Part shown: in pieces, positions 26,601 through 36,200 of the stretch
How positions within the stretch are numbered: the stretch's first letter is position 1
How the letters are laid out: each line of letters opens with the position of its first letter
Source of the DNA: Bacteroidia bacterium
GTDB lineage: Bacteria; Bacteroidota; Bacteroidia; B-17B0; Aurantibacillaceae
Assembly: GCA_021740825.1 (NCBI GenBank)
Contig: JAIOZA010000023.1
Coordinates: 1-52,017, forward strand
Direction of reading: 5' to 3'
DNA length: 52,017 nt
Program-made: the position numbers and the translations under genes
Notes under the pieces: model-generated
Database searches by the model: none
The model's input: only the letters and a program-made list of their open reading frames with translations
What the model was told of the DNA's origin: nothing

Positions 26601-27216
26601 ATTTTTGATCATTTATATTTTGAACAGATAATTCGCCTGCTGTTTTATTTTGCAAAGATGGTAATGTTACCTGATCATTAGTTAAACATTCAAATCCTTG
26701 AGGATCTGCGCCTAAACTTACTTTGTTATAAACTATATATGTTGCTAAATCAGTAGTATATGGGTCAATAAATACTGTACTTTTCATTCCTGATAAAGAC
26801 ATGGTATGCAAACCAAATTGTGTTACACTAAAACGCATCGTTGCCGTAGGATCATCAATACCTTGAGCAGCGTAAGTTTTAATCATCGGAAATTTTGCCT
26901 CTAAAACTGGATCCATAATAGAAGACTCATATACTTTGAATTTTTCGAAATTACCTTCAGAGTTTGGGAATTCTATAATTAAAGGAGTTTGATTTGTATT
27001 TGCAAATAATACAGGTGCATTTACCAATTGAGATTTCAATGCTTTTAAATTCAAATGAAATAAATAATAGTCGGAAGGAAATGAACTTCTTCGCACCTTT
27101 TGTTCTGAAATTTCCTTGTTAGGAATTAAGCTCCACAAACCATCTTGCGAGGACTGAGAATAGGACGTTGAAATAATAAAAGCAAATAGAAGTGTGATAA
27201 TTTTAGTACAGTACAT
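23647..27216 (-). CDS. Secreted metzincin (reprolysin/M12B-like) metalloprotease with T9SS sorting domain
   Basis: 1189 residues: signal peptide (about 1-20), prodomain, zinc-metalloprotease domain, two beta-sandwich regions, four repeated modules and a T9SS type A sorting domain. The zinc site is H353-E354-x-x-H357-x-x-G-x-x-H363, with a downstream Met-turn in SSIMGYAGIC. A PKD-like domain (about 675-755) and four modules of about 69 residues sharing CSG, SGATTYSW and TTSS follow (about 755-1030). The C-terminus (about 1110-1189) has YPNPTTGSF, VYDAIGKLV and GIYNVRL. It should be exported by Sec, moved across the outer membrane by T9SS and held at the surface or released. The substrate is unknown. 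Confidence 0.88.
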   Translation of the reverse strand: MYCTKIITLLFAFIISTSYSQSSQDGLWSLIPNKEISEQKVRRSSFPSDYYLFHLNLKALKSQLVNAPVLFANTNQTPLIIEFPNSEGNFEKFKVYESSIMDPVLEAKFPMIKTYAAQGIDDPTATMRFSVTQFGLHTMSLSGMKSTVFIDPYTTDLATYIVYNKVSLGADPQGFECLTNDQVTLPSLQNKTAGELSVQNINDQKLRTYRLAQSCTAEYGNIFAGTGTAVQQKANIQAQMAITMNRVNGVYERDLAIKMVFIANNDLVIYLGATGSDPWTNEWNLKTAQTIDAAIGVANYDIGHNFNTTGGGNAGCLSCVCLSTNQNSTHKGRGYTGRANPTGDAFDIDYVAHEMGHQFGGYHVMNTCSRSGNGTTEVEPASGSSIMGYAGICTSNVQANSHDDFNYVNVRDISTNIKTGNSSSCAAITTLTNSPPTANAGLDYTVPISTAYILEGTATDANGLASLTYNWSQNDPTQSPGNAAPLSTYSVGPLYRSFSPSTSPNRYMPALATVLSNTLNSTWERTPSVARTMNFSFIVRDNNVGAGQTASDLMKVTVNAAAGPFSVTSQNAATTWTAGTAQTITWNVANTNTGAVNTPSVNIFLSTNGGLLYPITLATNVPNNGSATITVPSVTTTTGRIMVRGAGNIFYDLNNAALTIVNGVAAAPVANFNVASTNICTASSIQLTDQSLNAPTSWTWTATSGTGVTFSNINAQNPTVTFANAGTYTISLIAKNVTGQNTSTKTVTVNTTPIVSVTSSTICSGTAAILTASGAATYNWNNSATTSSISVSPTVTTSYTVTGLSNGCSNANVATVTVKATPVIAVNNATICSGNSALLNASGATTYSWSSGATTSSISVSPLANTIYTIAGITNGCTGIKTVTVTVKTTPTVSVNSQTICSGNSAQLSASGATTYSWSSGATTSSVSVSPTANTTYTVQGITNGCTDIKTVTITVKTTPTVSVNSQTICSGNSAILNASGATSYSWSSGATTSSVSVSPSANTTYTVTGLTNGCTNSTSAFVSVNQLPTVSFALTTTLVCVTDAILNLNGTPAGGTFVGTGITGNSFDPALAGAGTHIITYNYSDVNACSNSDAKTIVVDLCTGINELNNSSFVAYPNPTTGSFTIDFQNINKNKIEVEVYDAIGKLVLAQTTSNNRTIISLEQFAKGIYNVRLKEGGNYSIIRIIKE
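24181..24980 (-). repeat. Four tandem module repeats of about 207 bp in the M12B-like protease gene
   Basis: Modules of about 69 codons repeat with a 207-bp period; for example GAAACAGAAACACTTGAAG at 24221 recurs at 24428. Each encodes an Ig-like unit with ICSG, SGATTYSW and NGC. The central two are the most alike, suggesting recent duplication. Confidence 0.75.
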
Positions 27217-27347
27217 AAGATTAATAAATTAAGTGTTTAATAATAACACTAATTTATTAAAATAAAATTACAGAAGCAATTTTTTAACTAAATATTTATA
27301 GAAAAAAATTAATTACTTAAATTCTATTAACCAAACGTAATAGTTAA

Positions 27348-28421
27348 TTAATCCAAGTGAGATTTCATTTTTTCGAATGCTAGTTTTAACTGAACATTGT
27401 CAGTAAAAACTAATTTGGATTCCTTTTTTGAATTAATATTTTTCAGGCGTTCTTCTGTTTCAGGATGAGTGCTGATATATTTCATATAATCTGGCATTTG
27501 CTCAGATTCATTTTTTAAAATAGTTAACAAACCAACCATTCCCTTTGGTGAAACATTGTTTTCAATCATAAAAGCAAGACCTTTTTCATCAGCTTGAGTT
27601 TCTAACTCTCGCGAATAATGCAATTGCTTAAATGCATCTGCCTGCTCAATAATACCAGATGAAATACCTGTAACATCTCCAAATAAACTAGCAATAAAAA
27701 TACTAGAAGCGGTAGTTCTACAAATACTTTTTAATGAATGCTGATACGTTACATGTGATATTTCATGTCCAAGCAACGCTGCAAATTCTTCATAACTTTC
27801 TATTTTTTTAATGAGTTCAGAATACACGAAAATTTTTCCGCCAGGTAAGGCAAATGCATTTACATCGTTGGATTCAACTACATTTATTTGAATAGAATAT
27901 GCGCTAGTAGTTTTTAAATTTGACACGAATTGGTTTGCGTAATAAGTAGCAGAATCTTCTTCGGTAGAAGTTTGTAAAATCGATTCAGAAATTGCATTCC
28001 CTAATTCAATTTCAGCACTTTGTGGAATTAAAACTACTGCCTTTTCGGCAACCCATGGTAAAAATATAAAATAGCTACTTAAACCAATGATAACAAATGC
28101 CACACATAATGTAATGGCAATTGTTACCTTGTTTTTTAACCAAAAACTTTTTGATTGTTTAGATAAATTATTTTGACTTAATTTTTCAAAAAATTGCGAC
28201 GAATTTTCTCCTATGTATTCAATTGTTTGATGAGGATACTCTCCATACTTGATGATTAAGTTATTTCCATTAATGTCAAAGTCCTTAATGTCTAATTTAT
28301 TCCAAATAATTAATTTTTTCTTATCCTCTAAAAAATAAATGTACACACATTCATCAGCAATATCAATAGTACAGGGGTAACCTTGCGCCGTTTTCCCATC
28401 AAAATACAAACAACTTTCCAT
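27348..28421 (-). CDS. M48-family metallopeptidase, membrane-anchored
   Basis: 357 residues. A short N-terminal beta-rich domain (about 1-90) precedes one membrane helix (about 100-125) and an M48 peptidase domain. The zinc motif is H219-E220-I-S-H223, with the third ligand expected in RELETQADEKG. AFALPGGKIFVYSELI is also typical of M48. The peptidase part should lie outside the cytoplasm. The gene follows the yjgN-type gene by 35 bases; a YjgN-M48 pair recurs in other bacteria, suggesting a joint envelope role. Confidence 0.88.
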   Translation of the reverse strand: MESCLYFDGKTAQGYPCTIDIADECVYIYFLEDKKKLIIWNKLDIKDFDINGNNLIIKYGEYPHQTIEYIGENSSQFFEKLSQNNLSKQSKSFWLKNKVTIAITLCVAFVIIGLSSYFIFLPWVAEKAVVLIPQSAEIELGNAISESILQTSTEEDSATYYANQFVSNLKTTSAYSIQINVVESNDVNAFALPGGKIFVYSELIKKIESYEEFAALLGHEISHVTYQHSLKSICRTTASSIFIASLFGDVTGISSGIIEQADAFKQLHYSRELETQADEKGLAFMIENNVSPKGMVGLLTILKNESEQMPDYMKYISTHPETEERLKNINSKKESKLVFTDNVQLKLAFEKMKSHLD

Positions 28422-28456
28422 GTACTGCCTTTATTAGTTTCTCGGAAAAGCAAACA

Positions 28457-29413
28457 CTAAATAACAGAAATGTCTAGCATGCCAGCTAAATCATCACCTG
28501 CAGCATTTTTATATTCGGCTTCAGTTTGTTCTAATGTATTAGCGTCAATTTCCGAATCAAATTCAATATTTTCTATCATTGTTCTTAAAGCTCTATTGAT
28601 TGCAATACCAGTTCCAATACCTAACGTAAATACAATAATTAAATAATTAGTAAAAATCAGTCCAAATATTTGCCCCGCACTCATAGTTGAACGGATATTG
28701 ATTTCTTTACCATTTTGGATCACTTTTGTGTTGTCAACTTCAAAAGCTAGTAACTCTTTGTAATACCAAAACGAATAAATTCCTAACGTAAGTATCATTA
28801 AAAAAACACCTTTTAATTTAATTACAAATAAATTAGCGCCCTCTCCAACAAAATTAAATTCAATATTACCAAAGCGAGTATGTTGCATGATATATTTTGT
28901 CACTTTTACTTGCATCCATGATCCGTAAATTCCTAAAGTAATAATTGTTAATAGTACCTGAACTACATACAATTTAATAAACTCTTTTAAATCGCCTCTA
29001 TAACCAAAGTGGATTCCTCTCCACGAAGTTCTTGATAAACGGTACTTATTTGAACCATGAATAGCAATAGGAATCAAAATGAAAATTGCAATATAAAAAA
29101 TTAATACTCCTACTATTGCCAAAACAGCAACTTTAGAAAGTGCGCATAATATTGCAAAAACATACAAGCCAATAATAACACCAACAGCTTTAATAAATCC
29201 TATAAACATCTCCTTACCAGTGCCATGAAATACAAAACGAGTTCCTAAATATTCTGTTTCGCCATATACATATTTTAAATAGGCCGCTCTTGCCCAAGGA
29301 TAATAAATCCCTAAGGTTAAAGCTGTCAAGATATTATTTAAAATTCTTAAGCCAATTAACTGACCATGATCTCCGTTAAATTTAAGGAGTTTTTTAAAAG
29401 ATGTATTTTCCAT
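28457..29413 (-). CDS. YjgN/DUF898-family membrane protein
   Basis: 318-residue polytopic inner-membrane protein. The DUF898 signature is repeated internally: LTLGIYYPWARAAYLKYVY (about 36-54), ITLGIYGSWMQVKVTKYIM and LTLGIYSFWYYKELLAFEV. This suggests an internal triplication, with several hydrophobic helices between copies. The biochemical role is unknown. It is the first gene of a two-gene cluster with the M48 peptidase. Confidence 0.87.
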   Translation of the reverse strand: MENTSFKKLLKFNGDHGQLIGLRILNNILTALTLGIYYPWARAAYLKYVYGETEYLGTRFVFHGTGKEMFIGFIKAVGVIIGLYVFAILCALSKVAVLAIVGVLIFYIAIFILIPIAIHGSNKYRLSRTSWRGIHFGYRGDLKEFIKLYVVQVLLTIITLGIYGSWMQVKVTKYIMQHTRFGNIEFNFVGEGANLFVIKLKGVFLMILTLGIYSFWYYKELLAFEVDNTKVIQNGKEINIRSTMSAGQIFGLIFTNYLIIVFTLGIGTGIAINRALRTMIENIEFDSEIDANTLEQTEAEYKNAAGDDLAGMLDISVI

Positions 29414-29544
29414 ATTATTATTTTGAGTTAAAAATACTACTATTTGTTAAAATCACAACTATTTTGAGTTTACTATAATTATTTAGTTATCCATAATTCT
29501 AAATAGTTTATTTTATCTAACTTAGAGGTCTAAACTTCAAAAAA

Positions 29545-32508
29545 ATGATTTCACTAAAAAATTTATTACATTTTTCATTTGCCTTGTTGGCAATTTCAGC
29601 ATTAGCTCAAACTAAGCCAAGTAATACAAAACCTTCGGCAGCCATTCAAGATGGTTCAACTGTTCCATCACTTAATTTTGAATACGCTTTAAATGATCCG
29701 TTCAAGGCAAGAATTTACACACTAAAAAATGGCTTAAAAGTGTACATGACTGTATACAAAAATGCACCTAGGATTCAAACATATGTTGCTGTAAAAGCAG
29801 GAAGCAAAAATGATCCGGCAACAGCAACGGGTTTAGCTCATTACCTGGAGCATATGGTTTTTAAAGGGACCGACAAATTTGGAACGCTTGATTATGCTAA
29901 AGAATCTGTTGAAGTAGCAAAAATACAGATGTTATATGAAGTATATCGCCAAACTAAGGATCCATCAAAGCGAAAAAACATTTATCATCGCATTGATAGT
30001 ATTTCGGGTGTTGCTGCAAAATATGCCATTGCCAACGAGTATGATAAAATGCTTGCAGGAATTGGTGGACAAGGAACAAATGCATTTACTTCATTTGATC
30101 AAACGGTTTACGTGAATGATATTCCTTCTAATCAATTAGAAAATTGGTTGGCCATAGAAGCAGAACGTTACCGCAAGCCTGTATTACGATTATTTCACAC
30201 TGAACTAGAAGCCGTTTATGAAGAAAAAAACAGAGGCTTAGATAATGATAATAATAAGTTATGGGAAGCCGTGTTTGAAGGTCTATTTAAAAAGCATACA
30301 TACGGCACACAAACAACTATCGGAACAATTGATCATTTAAAAAATCCTTCCATGAGGGAAATTATGAAATACTTTAATGCAAACTATGTTCCTAATAATA
30401 TGGCTATTTGTTTAAGTGGAGATTTTGATCCAGATGCTACCATTAAATTAATTGAAAAGAATTTTGGGTCTATGAAATCAAAACCAGTAGCTCCTTATAA
30501 GTTCGAAAAAGAAGAACCTATTGCAAAAAAAGTAGTTAAAGAAATTATTGGACCAGATGCCGCCAATTTAGCAATGGCCTGGAGATTTTCGGGAGCTGAT
30601 AGTAAAGATGCGGATATGATTACCTTAATTAATTTACTTTTAAGTAATGGCAGAGCAGGATTGCTAGATTTAAATTTAAATCAACAGCAAAAAGTATTAA
30701 GTAGCGGAAGTTACTCTTATGTATTAAAAGATTATTCCATGCACATCCTATTTGCAGAGCCTAAAGAAGGTCAAACATTAGAAGAATCAGAAGCTTTGTT
30801 GTTAGGGCAATTAGAAGTATTAAAAAAAGGAGAATTTCCAGATTGGTTAATGAATGCAGTTATCACAGATATGAAATTGCAAAAAACAAAAGAGTTAGAA
30901 AACAATCAATCTCGCGCAATGGCCTTTGTTGATGCTTTTGTAAATGATACAAAATGGCAATACGCTATTAATTCAATCGATCGTTTATCTAAAATTACAA
31001 AGCAACAGGTAATTGATTTTGTTAAAGCAAATTATAGTAATAATAATTATGTAGTTGCCTATAAACGAGTTGGTGAGGATCAAAATATTCAAAAAGTAGA
31101 AAAACCACAAATTACTCCTGTAGAAGTTAATAGAAATGACCAGTCGCCGTTTGTGAAAAATATTTTAGCTGCAAAAACAGCGGAAATGCAACCAAAATTT
31201 ATTGATTATGAAAAGGATGTAATGAAAGCTGAACTTAACGCAAACATACCATTGCTTTATAGTCAGAATACCGAAAATCAATTGTTTGATTTGTATTATG
31301 CTTTTGATATGGGTACCAATAATAACAAGATGTTACCAGTTGCTATTGATTATATTCCTTACTTAGGAACCAGTAAACTTACTCCTGCCGAAGTGCAACA
31401 AGAGTTATACAAATTAGGTTGTTCCTTTAATGTGTTTTATGCAGAAAATCAAACTTGGGTAAGCTTAACCGGACTAAATGAGAATTTTGAAAAGGCAACC
31501 CGTTTATTTGAAAGTTTATTTGTTGATCCAAAAATTGATAATGAAACTCTAAAAAATTTAGTATCAGATATCATAAAAAAAAGAAGCGATGCTAAACAAG
31601 ATAAACGAACTATTTTGCAAAAGATGATGGTAAACTATGCAAAATTTGGAGCTTCCAATCCTGCAACCAATATGCTATCAGAAGAAGAATTAAATAAACT
31701 TCAACCTGAGCAAATAGCTGAATTAATAAAATCATTAATGTCGTACCAACATAAAATTTTATATTATGGACCAAAGTTGGTTGGAGATATTAAAGATGGT
31801 TTAAACGCCATTCATATAATTCCGCAAACAGGCTTAAAGCCAGTTCCAGCTGAAGCCAATTTTGTAAATCAGGTTTTTAATAATACTGTTTATGTTGTTG
31901 ATTATGATATGAAACAAGCGGAGATTGTTATCTTAACGGAAGGTGATAAATATGATGCAAAAAATATTCCTTTAATAAATATGTATAATGAATATTTTGG
32001 GGGCGGAATGAGTTCAGTTGTTTTTCAAGATTTAAGAGAGTCTAAGGCATTAGCTTATTCGTGTTATTCAACTTACAGGGCGCCAAGAGATCCTAAAGTG
32101 CCATTTTATAATTTTTCGTACATAGGTTCTCAAGCCGATAAATTGCCAGAAGCAATGGCAGGCATGATGAATTTATTAAATGACGTTCCTAAATCTGATA
32201 TTGCATTTGGTGCTGCAAAAGAGTCAATTTTGCAAGGTATTAAAACCGAACGTATCAACAAAGCAGATATATTATTTAATTATTTAGATGCCGAAAAATT
32301 TGGGTTAAAGGCTGATATTAGAAAAGATGTTTACTCGCAAGTTTCAACAATGACTTACGATGACGTGAAAAAATTTCAGGACTCTAAAATTAAAAACAAG
32401 CCTGCATCCATTTTGATTTTAGGAAAAAAAGAACTATTAGATATTAAAACAATAGAAAAATATGGTACTGTGAAGTATTTAACATTAAATGATGTCTTTG
32501 GATATTAG
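29545..32508 (+). CDS. M16-family (insulinase-like) zinc metallopeptidase
   Basis: 987 residues with a signal peptide (about 1-21, cleavage near ALAQ). The N-terminal M16 domain has the inverted zinc motif H99-Y-L-E102-H103, with distal zinc-binding glutamates in ELEAVYEEKNRG. Three further M16-type domains complete a clam-shell of the full-length pitrilysin type; the second half lacks the motif, as expected. The M16C signature region near residue 820 includes YFGGGMSSVVFQDLRESKAL. It is probably periplasmic or lipid-free secreted and degrades peptides. It is divergent from the yjgN-type gene. Confidence 0.92.
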   Translation: MISLKNLLHFSFALLAISALAQTKPSNTKPSAAIQDGSTVPSLNFEYALNDPFKARIYTLKNGLKVYMTVYKNAPRIQTYVAVKAGSKNDPATATGLAHYLEHMVFKGTDKFGTLDYAKESVEVAKIQMLYEVYRQTKDPSKRKNIYHRIDSISGVAAKYAIANEYDKMLAGIGGQGTNAFTSFDQTVYVNDIPSNQLENWLAIEAERYRKPVLRLFHTELEAVYEEKNRGLDNDNNKLWEAVFEGLFKKHTYGTQTTIGTIDHLKNPSMREIMKYFNANYVPNNMAICLSGDFDPDATIKLIEKNFGSMKSKPVAPYKFEKEEPIAKKVVKEIIGPDAANLAMAWRFSGADSKDADMITLINLLLSNGRAGLLDLNLNQQQKVLSSGSYSYVLKDYSMHILFAEPKEGQTLEESEALLLGQLEVLKKGEFPDWLMNAVITDMKLQKTKELENNQSRAMAFVDAFVNDTKWQYAINSIDRLSKITKQQVIDFVKANYSNNNYVVAYKRVGEDQNIQKVEKPQITPVEVNRNDQSPFVKNILAAKTAEMQPKFIDYEKDVMKAELNANIPLLYSQNTENQLFDLYYAFDMGTNNNKMLPVAIDYIPYLGTSKLTPAEVQQELYKLGCSFNVFYAENQTWVSLTGLNENFEKATRLFESLFVDPKIDNETLKNLVSDIIKKRSDAKQDKRTILQKMMVNYAKFGASNPATNMLSEEELNKLQPEQIAELIKSLMSYQHKILYYGPKLVGDIKDGLNAIHIIPQTGLKPVPAEANFVNQVFNNTVYVVDYDMKQAEIVILTEGDKYDAKNIPLINMYNEYFGGGMSSVVFQDLRESKALAYSCYSTYRAPRDPKVPFYNFSYIGSQADKLPEAMAGMMNLLNDVPKSDIAFGAAKESILQGIKTERINKADILFNYLDAEKFGLKADIRKDVYSQVSTMTYDDVKKFQDSKIKNKPASILILGKKELLDIKTIEKYGTVKYLTLNDVFGY

Positions 32509-32659
32509 TATTGATTAATCTTAATTTTTAATCATCTTATTAGTTATTTCTTGTTTACTGTATACAGTTCAATAAATTTTACAAATGAGGCTACTCGAAT
32601 AAATTTAATAATACTAAGTTTAGAAAAATAATTAAGTGTAAAGCCAAGGGAAACAAATA

Positions 32660-33117
32660 ATGAGCACTTATCTTTTTTTATGGAATCCAAAAAAGTGGAG
32701 TTGGTCAACTATTGAACCAGATATTAATCAAGTTGACCTTAACTTTGAAAAAATTCGGGCAAATTGGTAGGTTATTTATTATACCATTTTTATATTTCGT
32801 TTTTCATGCAGTCACTTCGAGTATTTTTGCATGCCTCTTGCAAAAAAATAGCGAGAAGTTAACATTTGTATAATTCTCAATACGAAAATTTTAAGTTGCA
32901 TAATTTTCTACTCGAAGTGACAGAATTCTGAAAGATGACTATTCACGTCCACCATTTAAATCAAATTGCAACAATTGGAAATTTATATGAAATTGATCCC
33001 GTTAAAGATCTTCGACCTGTTTGTCCAAATTGCCACTCAATAATTCATAAACAAAAAATTGCTTTAACCATAGAGGACATAAAGGAACTAATACAGCAAA
33101 ACGAGCCTAAAAAATAA
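32660..33117 (+). pseudogene. Broken HNH endonuclease gene with an inverted-repeat element in the middle
   Basis: 32660-32770 encodes a 36-residue fragment (MSTYLFLWNPKKWSWSTIE...) ending at TAG, which resembles the N-terminus of EVE-like/HNH endonucleases known in Bacteroidota. 32935-33117, in another frame, encodes the C-terminal end of an HNH domain: IHVHHLNQIATIGNLYEIDP, KDLRPVCPNCHSIIH. Full-length relatives that I recall have roughly 200 or more residues between these ends. Here only 164 bases separate them, most of it an inverted-repeat element (32811-32921). I infer deletion or replacement of the middle. The C-terminal piece alone lacks the N-terminal part of the nuclease fold and is unlikely to be active. 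Confidence 0.65.
32811..32921. repeat. 111-bp element bounded by 11-bp perfect inverted repeats
   Basis: GTCACTTCGAG (32811-32821) and CTCGAAGTGAC (32911-32921) are perfect inverted repeats. Inside, TATTTTTGCA pairs with TGCAAAAAAATA, so the element folds as a branched hairpin. It resembles a dispersed CGAAGTGAC-ended repeat I know from Bacteroidota genomes. It sits between the two fragments of the HNH gene. Confidence 0.65.
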
Positions 33118-33230
33118 AACACCAACTTTTGATATATGCCTTGAATTGTGATAGCAATTACTCTCTACTATTTTTTTCGCATCATTCAAGCTACAGTATC
33201 AACCGTCCAATTAATTTTTTGTGGCGTTCT

Positions 33231-33267
33231 AAAAAAAGAAACCCCCAAGAGATAACTCAAGGGGGTT
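33231..33267 (-). terminator. Terminator of the M43 metalloprotease gene
   Basis: AACCCCC (33240-33246) pairs with GGGGGTT (33261-33267). Read on the minus strand the hairpin is followed by a T-rich run (33240-33231). It lies 26 bases after the minus-strand stop at 33293. Confidence 0.8.
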
Positions 33268-33292
33268 AGATTATAAATTTAATTTCTAAAAA

Positions 33293-36200
33293 TTATTCTT
33301 TTATTATTCGCTTTGCAGTTTGATTTCCATTAGATACAACTCTTAATGTGTAAATACCTTTTGATAAATGATTAATAAAAATAGCTGTATTAGTATTCAG
33401 CACCTTTTCTGTTATTATCAATTTACCTATAGCGTCATATAATTCAATACTAGCATTATTTACTAATGAAGCATCCATCAAAACATTAATACTATTTTCA
33501 GCTGGATTAGGATAAACAGAAACAGATGTACTATTTAATTCTATAATACCTGTGCATAAACTAACACTTACTGTTTGTGTAGCTGTAGCAGAACATAAAT
33601 TTGCATCCGTATAATTATATGAAATTACAAAAGTACCAGCGCCTGAAACTGCAGGATCAAAAGATGAACCGCTCACCCCTACTCCTGAGAATACTCCACC
33701 AGCAGGACTTCCACTTAATACTACAGGCGCATTTGTAACACATAAAGGTCCAGATATTGCTCCTAACGTAACATTTGGTAATGGAGTTACGGTCACTGTT
33801 GCAGTTTGCACAGCCCCAATTGTACATCCTGCCAAGTTACCGGCTACTGTATAATTGGTTGTGGCAGCTGGACTTACAACAATACTTGCGCTGTTGGAAT
33901 TTGTATTCCACGTGTACGTTGTTGCACCACTTGCTGTTAAGGTTGCGCTTGCACCAGCACAAATAGATTGCGAGTTAACTAAAATAGAAGGGGCAGCACT
34001 TACAGTAACACTAACGATTTTTGTATTTGTACACCCGTTTGTAGTACCTATTACAGTATAATTTGTTGCAGTTGCTGGAGTTACAGAAATTGAAGACGTG
34101 GTTGCTCCGGTATTCCAGCTGTAGGTTGTTGCTCCTGTTGCTGTAATATTTGCAGCACTTCCAGCACAAACTGTTGTGCTGTTAGCAACAACCGTTGGCG
34201 TTGCATTTACAGTTACACTCAGTGTTTTAGTATTAGCGCAACCCGCAGCATTTGTACCTGATACTGTATAATTAGTTGTAATGGTAGGCGTAACTGAAAT
34301 TGAAGCTGTACTTGCTCCCGTATTCCAACTATAAGTTGTAGCACCTGATGCAATAAGACTAGCTGCTGTTCCTCTGCATACTGTTGCACTGCTAACTGCT
34401 ACGGTTGGGTTCGCACTAATTGAAATAGTTGATGAAATAGGCGTACTAGTTCCCGAAGCATTTGCGGCAGTATGAGTTATTGTATAGGTTCCAGCTGCAG
34501 TGTAAGTAACAGTAGGATTTTGGGCAGTTGAGGTTGCTGGTGTTCCACCAGGGAACGTCCAAGTCCAACTTGTTGGTAAATTAGTAGATGCATCAGAAAC
34601 AGTTACTGAACTTCCAACACATTTTGTTGCAGAAGTTGTAAAACCAGCAACAGGCGGCGCCGCTGCTGCAGTATATTTAACATTAATGTTATCTAAATAT
34701 AAATTATTACCCCAACCGCTGCGTGATTCAAATTTTAAATACACACTTGCTTGACCAACATAACTAGTTAAACTAACACTATCTCTCACCCACTGAGCAT
34801 TTGAAGTAGGAGTGTATGCCGTGCTTAAAGTACCAGTTACAGTAGCTAATTGAGCGCCACCTTTTGTGTATAATCTTGTCCAAGTGCCACCACAATCAGT
34901 TGATATGTATATATTTAATGTATCAATATCGGCTGTACTGTAAATTCTATGTGATCTATCAAAAACAACCCTCAAGGTACTATTTGATCCAGATAAATTT
35001 AAAGCAGGAGTTCGTAAAGCATCCTTTTGACCTGTAATATCAATATTTCCTGCAAAATTATTCATTTTCGCACAAGCTGTTGTTGTTGGCACAACTGGAA
35101 TTCCTGTGGTGTTTGCCAATCTTGTCCAAGTGGCAGTGGCATCAGTCACATTTGCAGATGTTTTAACCCATCCTGTTGGAGGAAAAGTAACGGCATCAAA
35201 TCTTTCGGTAAATGGCAAGGCAGATCCAACAGGAGCGCTGATTACAGTAAAGGTTGAAGACAAACTGTTGTTTAATGAATTACCATCAATACCTGCATTT
35301 GGAGCAGTAACTGATGCAGAAAATGTATGAGCTGCATTTGTTAAACCAGCATAAACATTTAAAGTTAAAACCGTTGATGCACCTGCCGCCAATGAACCAG
35401 ACCAATTTAATGTTTGAGTTGCCAAGGCATCCATTTTATATAAAACTTTAGCTGTAGTAATAGTTGTAGAGCCTGTATTACTTAAAGTGATTTTTGGAGT
35501 AATACTATTATTACAAGTTGATGAACCATTTACAGGATCAATAACACTGCTAATACCAGCATCTAAAGCAGATACGGGTGTGCATCCTAAGGAGTTTGCA
35601 AGTACATTCCATGGTGCTGTGTTTACAACAGCTTCCATACGCGCTACTTGATTTGCAGTAAACATATACATACAAGCATCATCGGTGTAATCCATGTAAT
35701 TCATCCACATTGTTCCTGGACTGTTTGGTGAACAAGCATCCGTTTGAATAGAACCTGCTGTAAAACAGCCATAATGCTCTCCTGCTTGGTTTGGAGTATC
35801 TGCACATTGGTCAGAACCTGAACAAGCTGTACCATCATCACCCCAAATGTGTAATAAATTGAAACAGTGGCCAAATTCATGGGTACCAGTTCTACCTAAA
35901 TTGTATGGTGCAACAGCACCAGCACCAGTACCTGTATATTTATAATGAAGCACTAATCCCCAAGTATTACTTAAGTTACCTGTAGGGAATTCTCCGTAAC
36001 CTAATAATTGAGTACCTAAATCACAAACCCAAATATTAACATATTTAGTCACATCCCATGCATTGGCACCACCTGTTGTAGCTGATTTTACGGCATCATT
36101 TGTTGAGAAAGATGCCACGGTTGTTGACTTATAATCAACACCAGTGGTGGCATTTCCATTAGGATCTCGCTGAGCTAAACAAAAACGAATTTGTGCTCCA

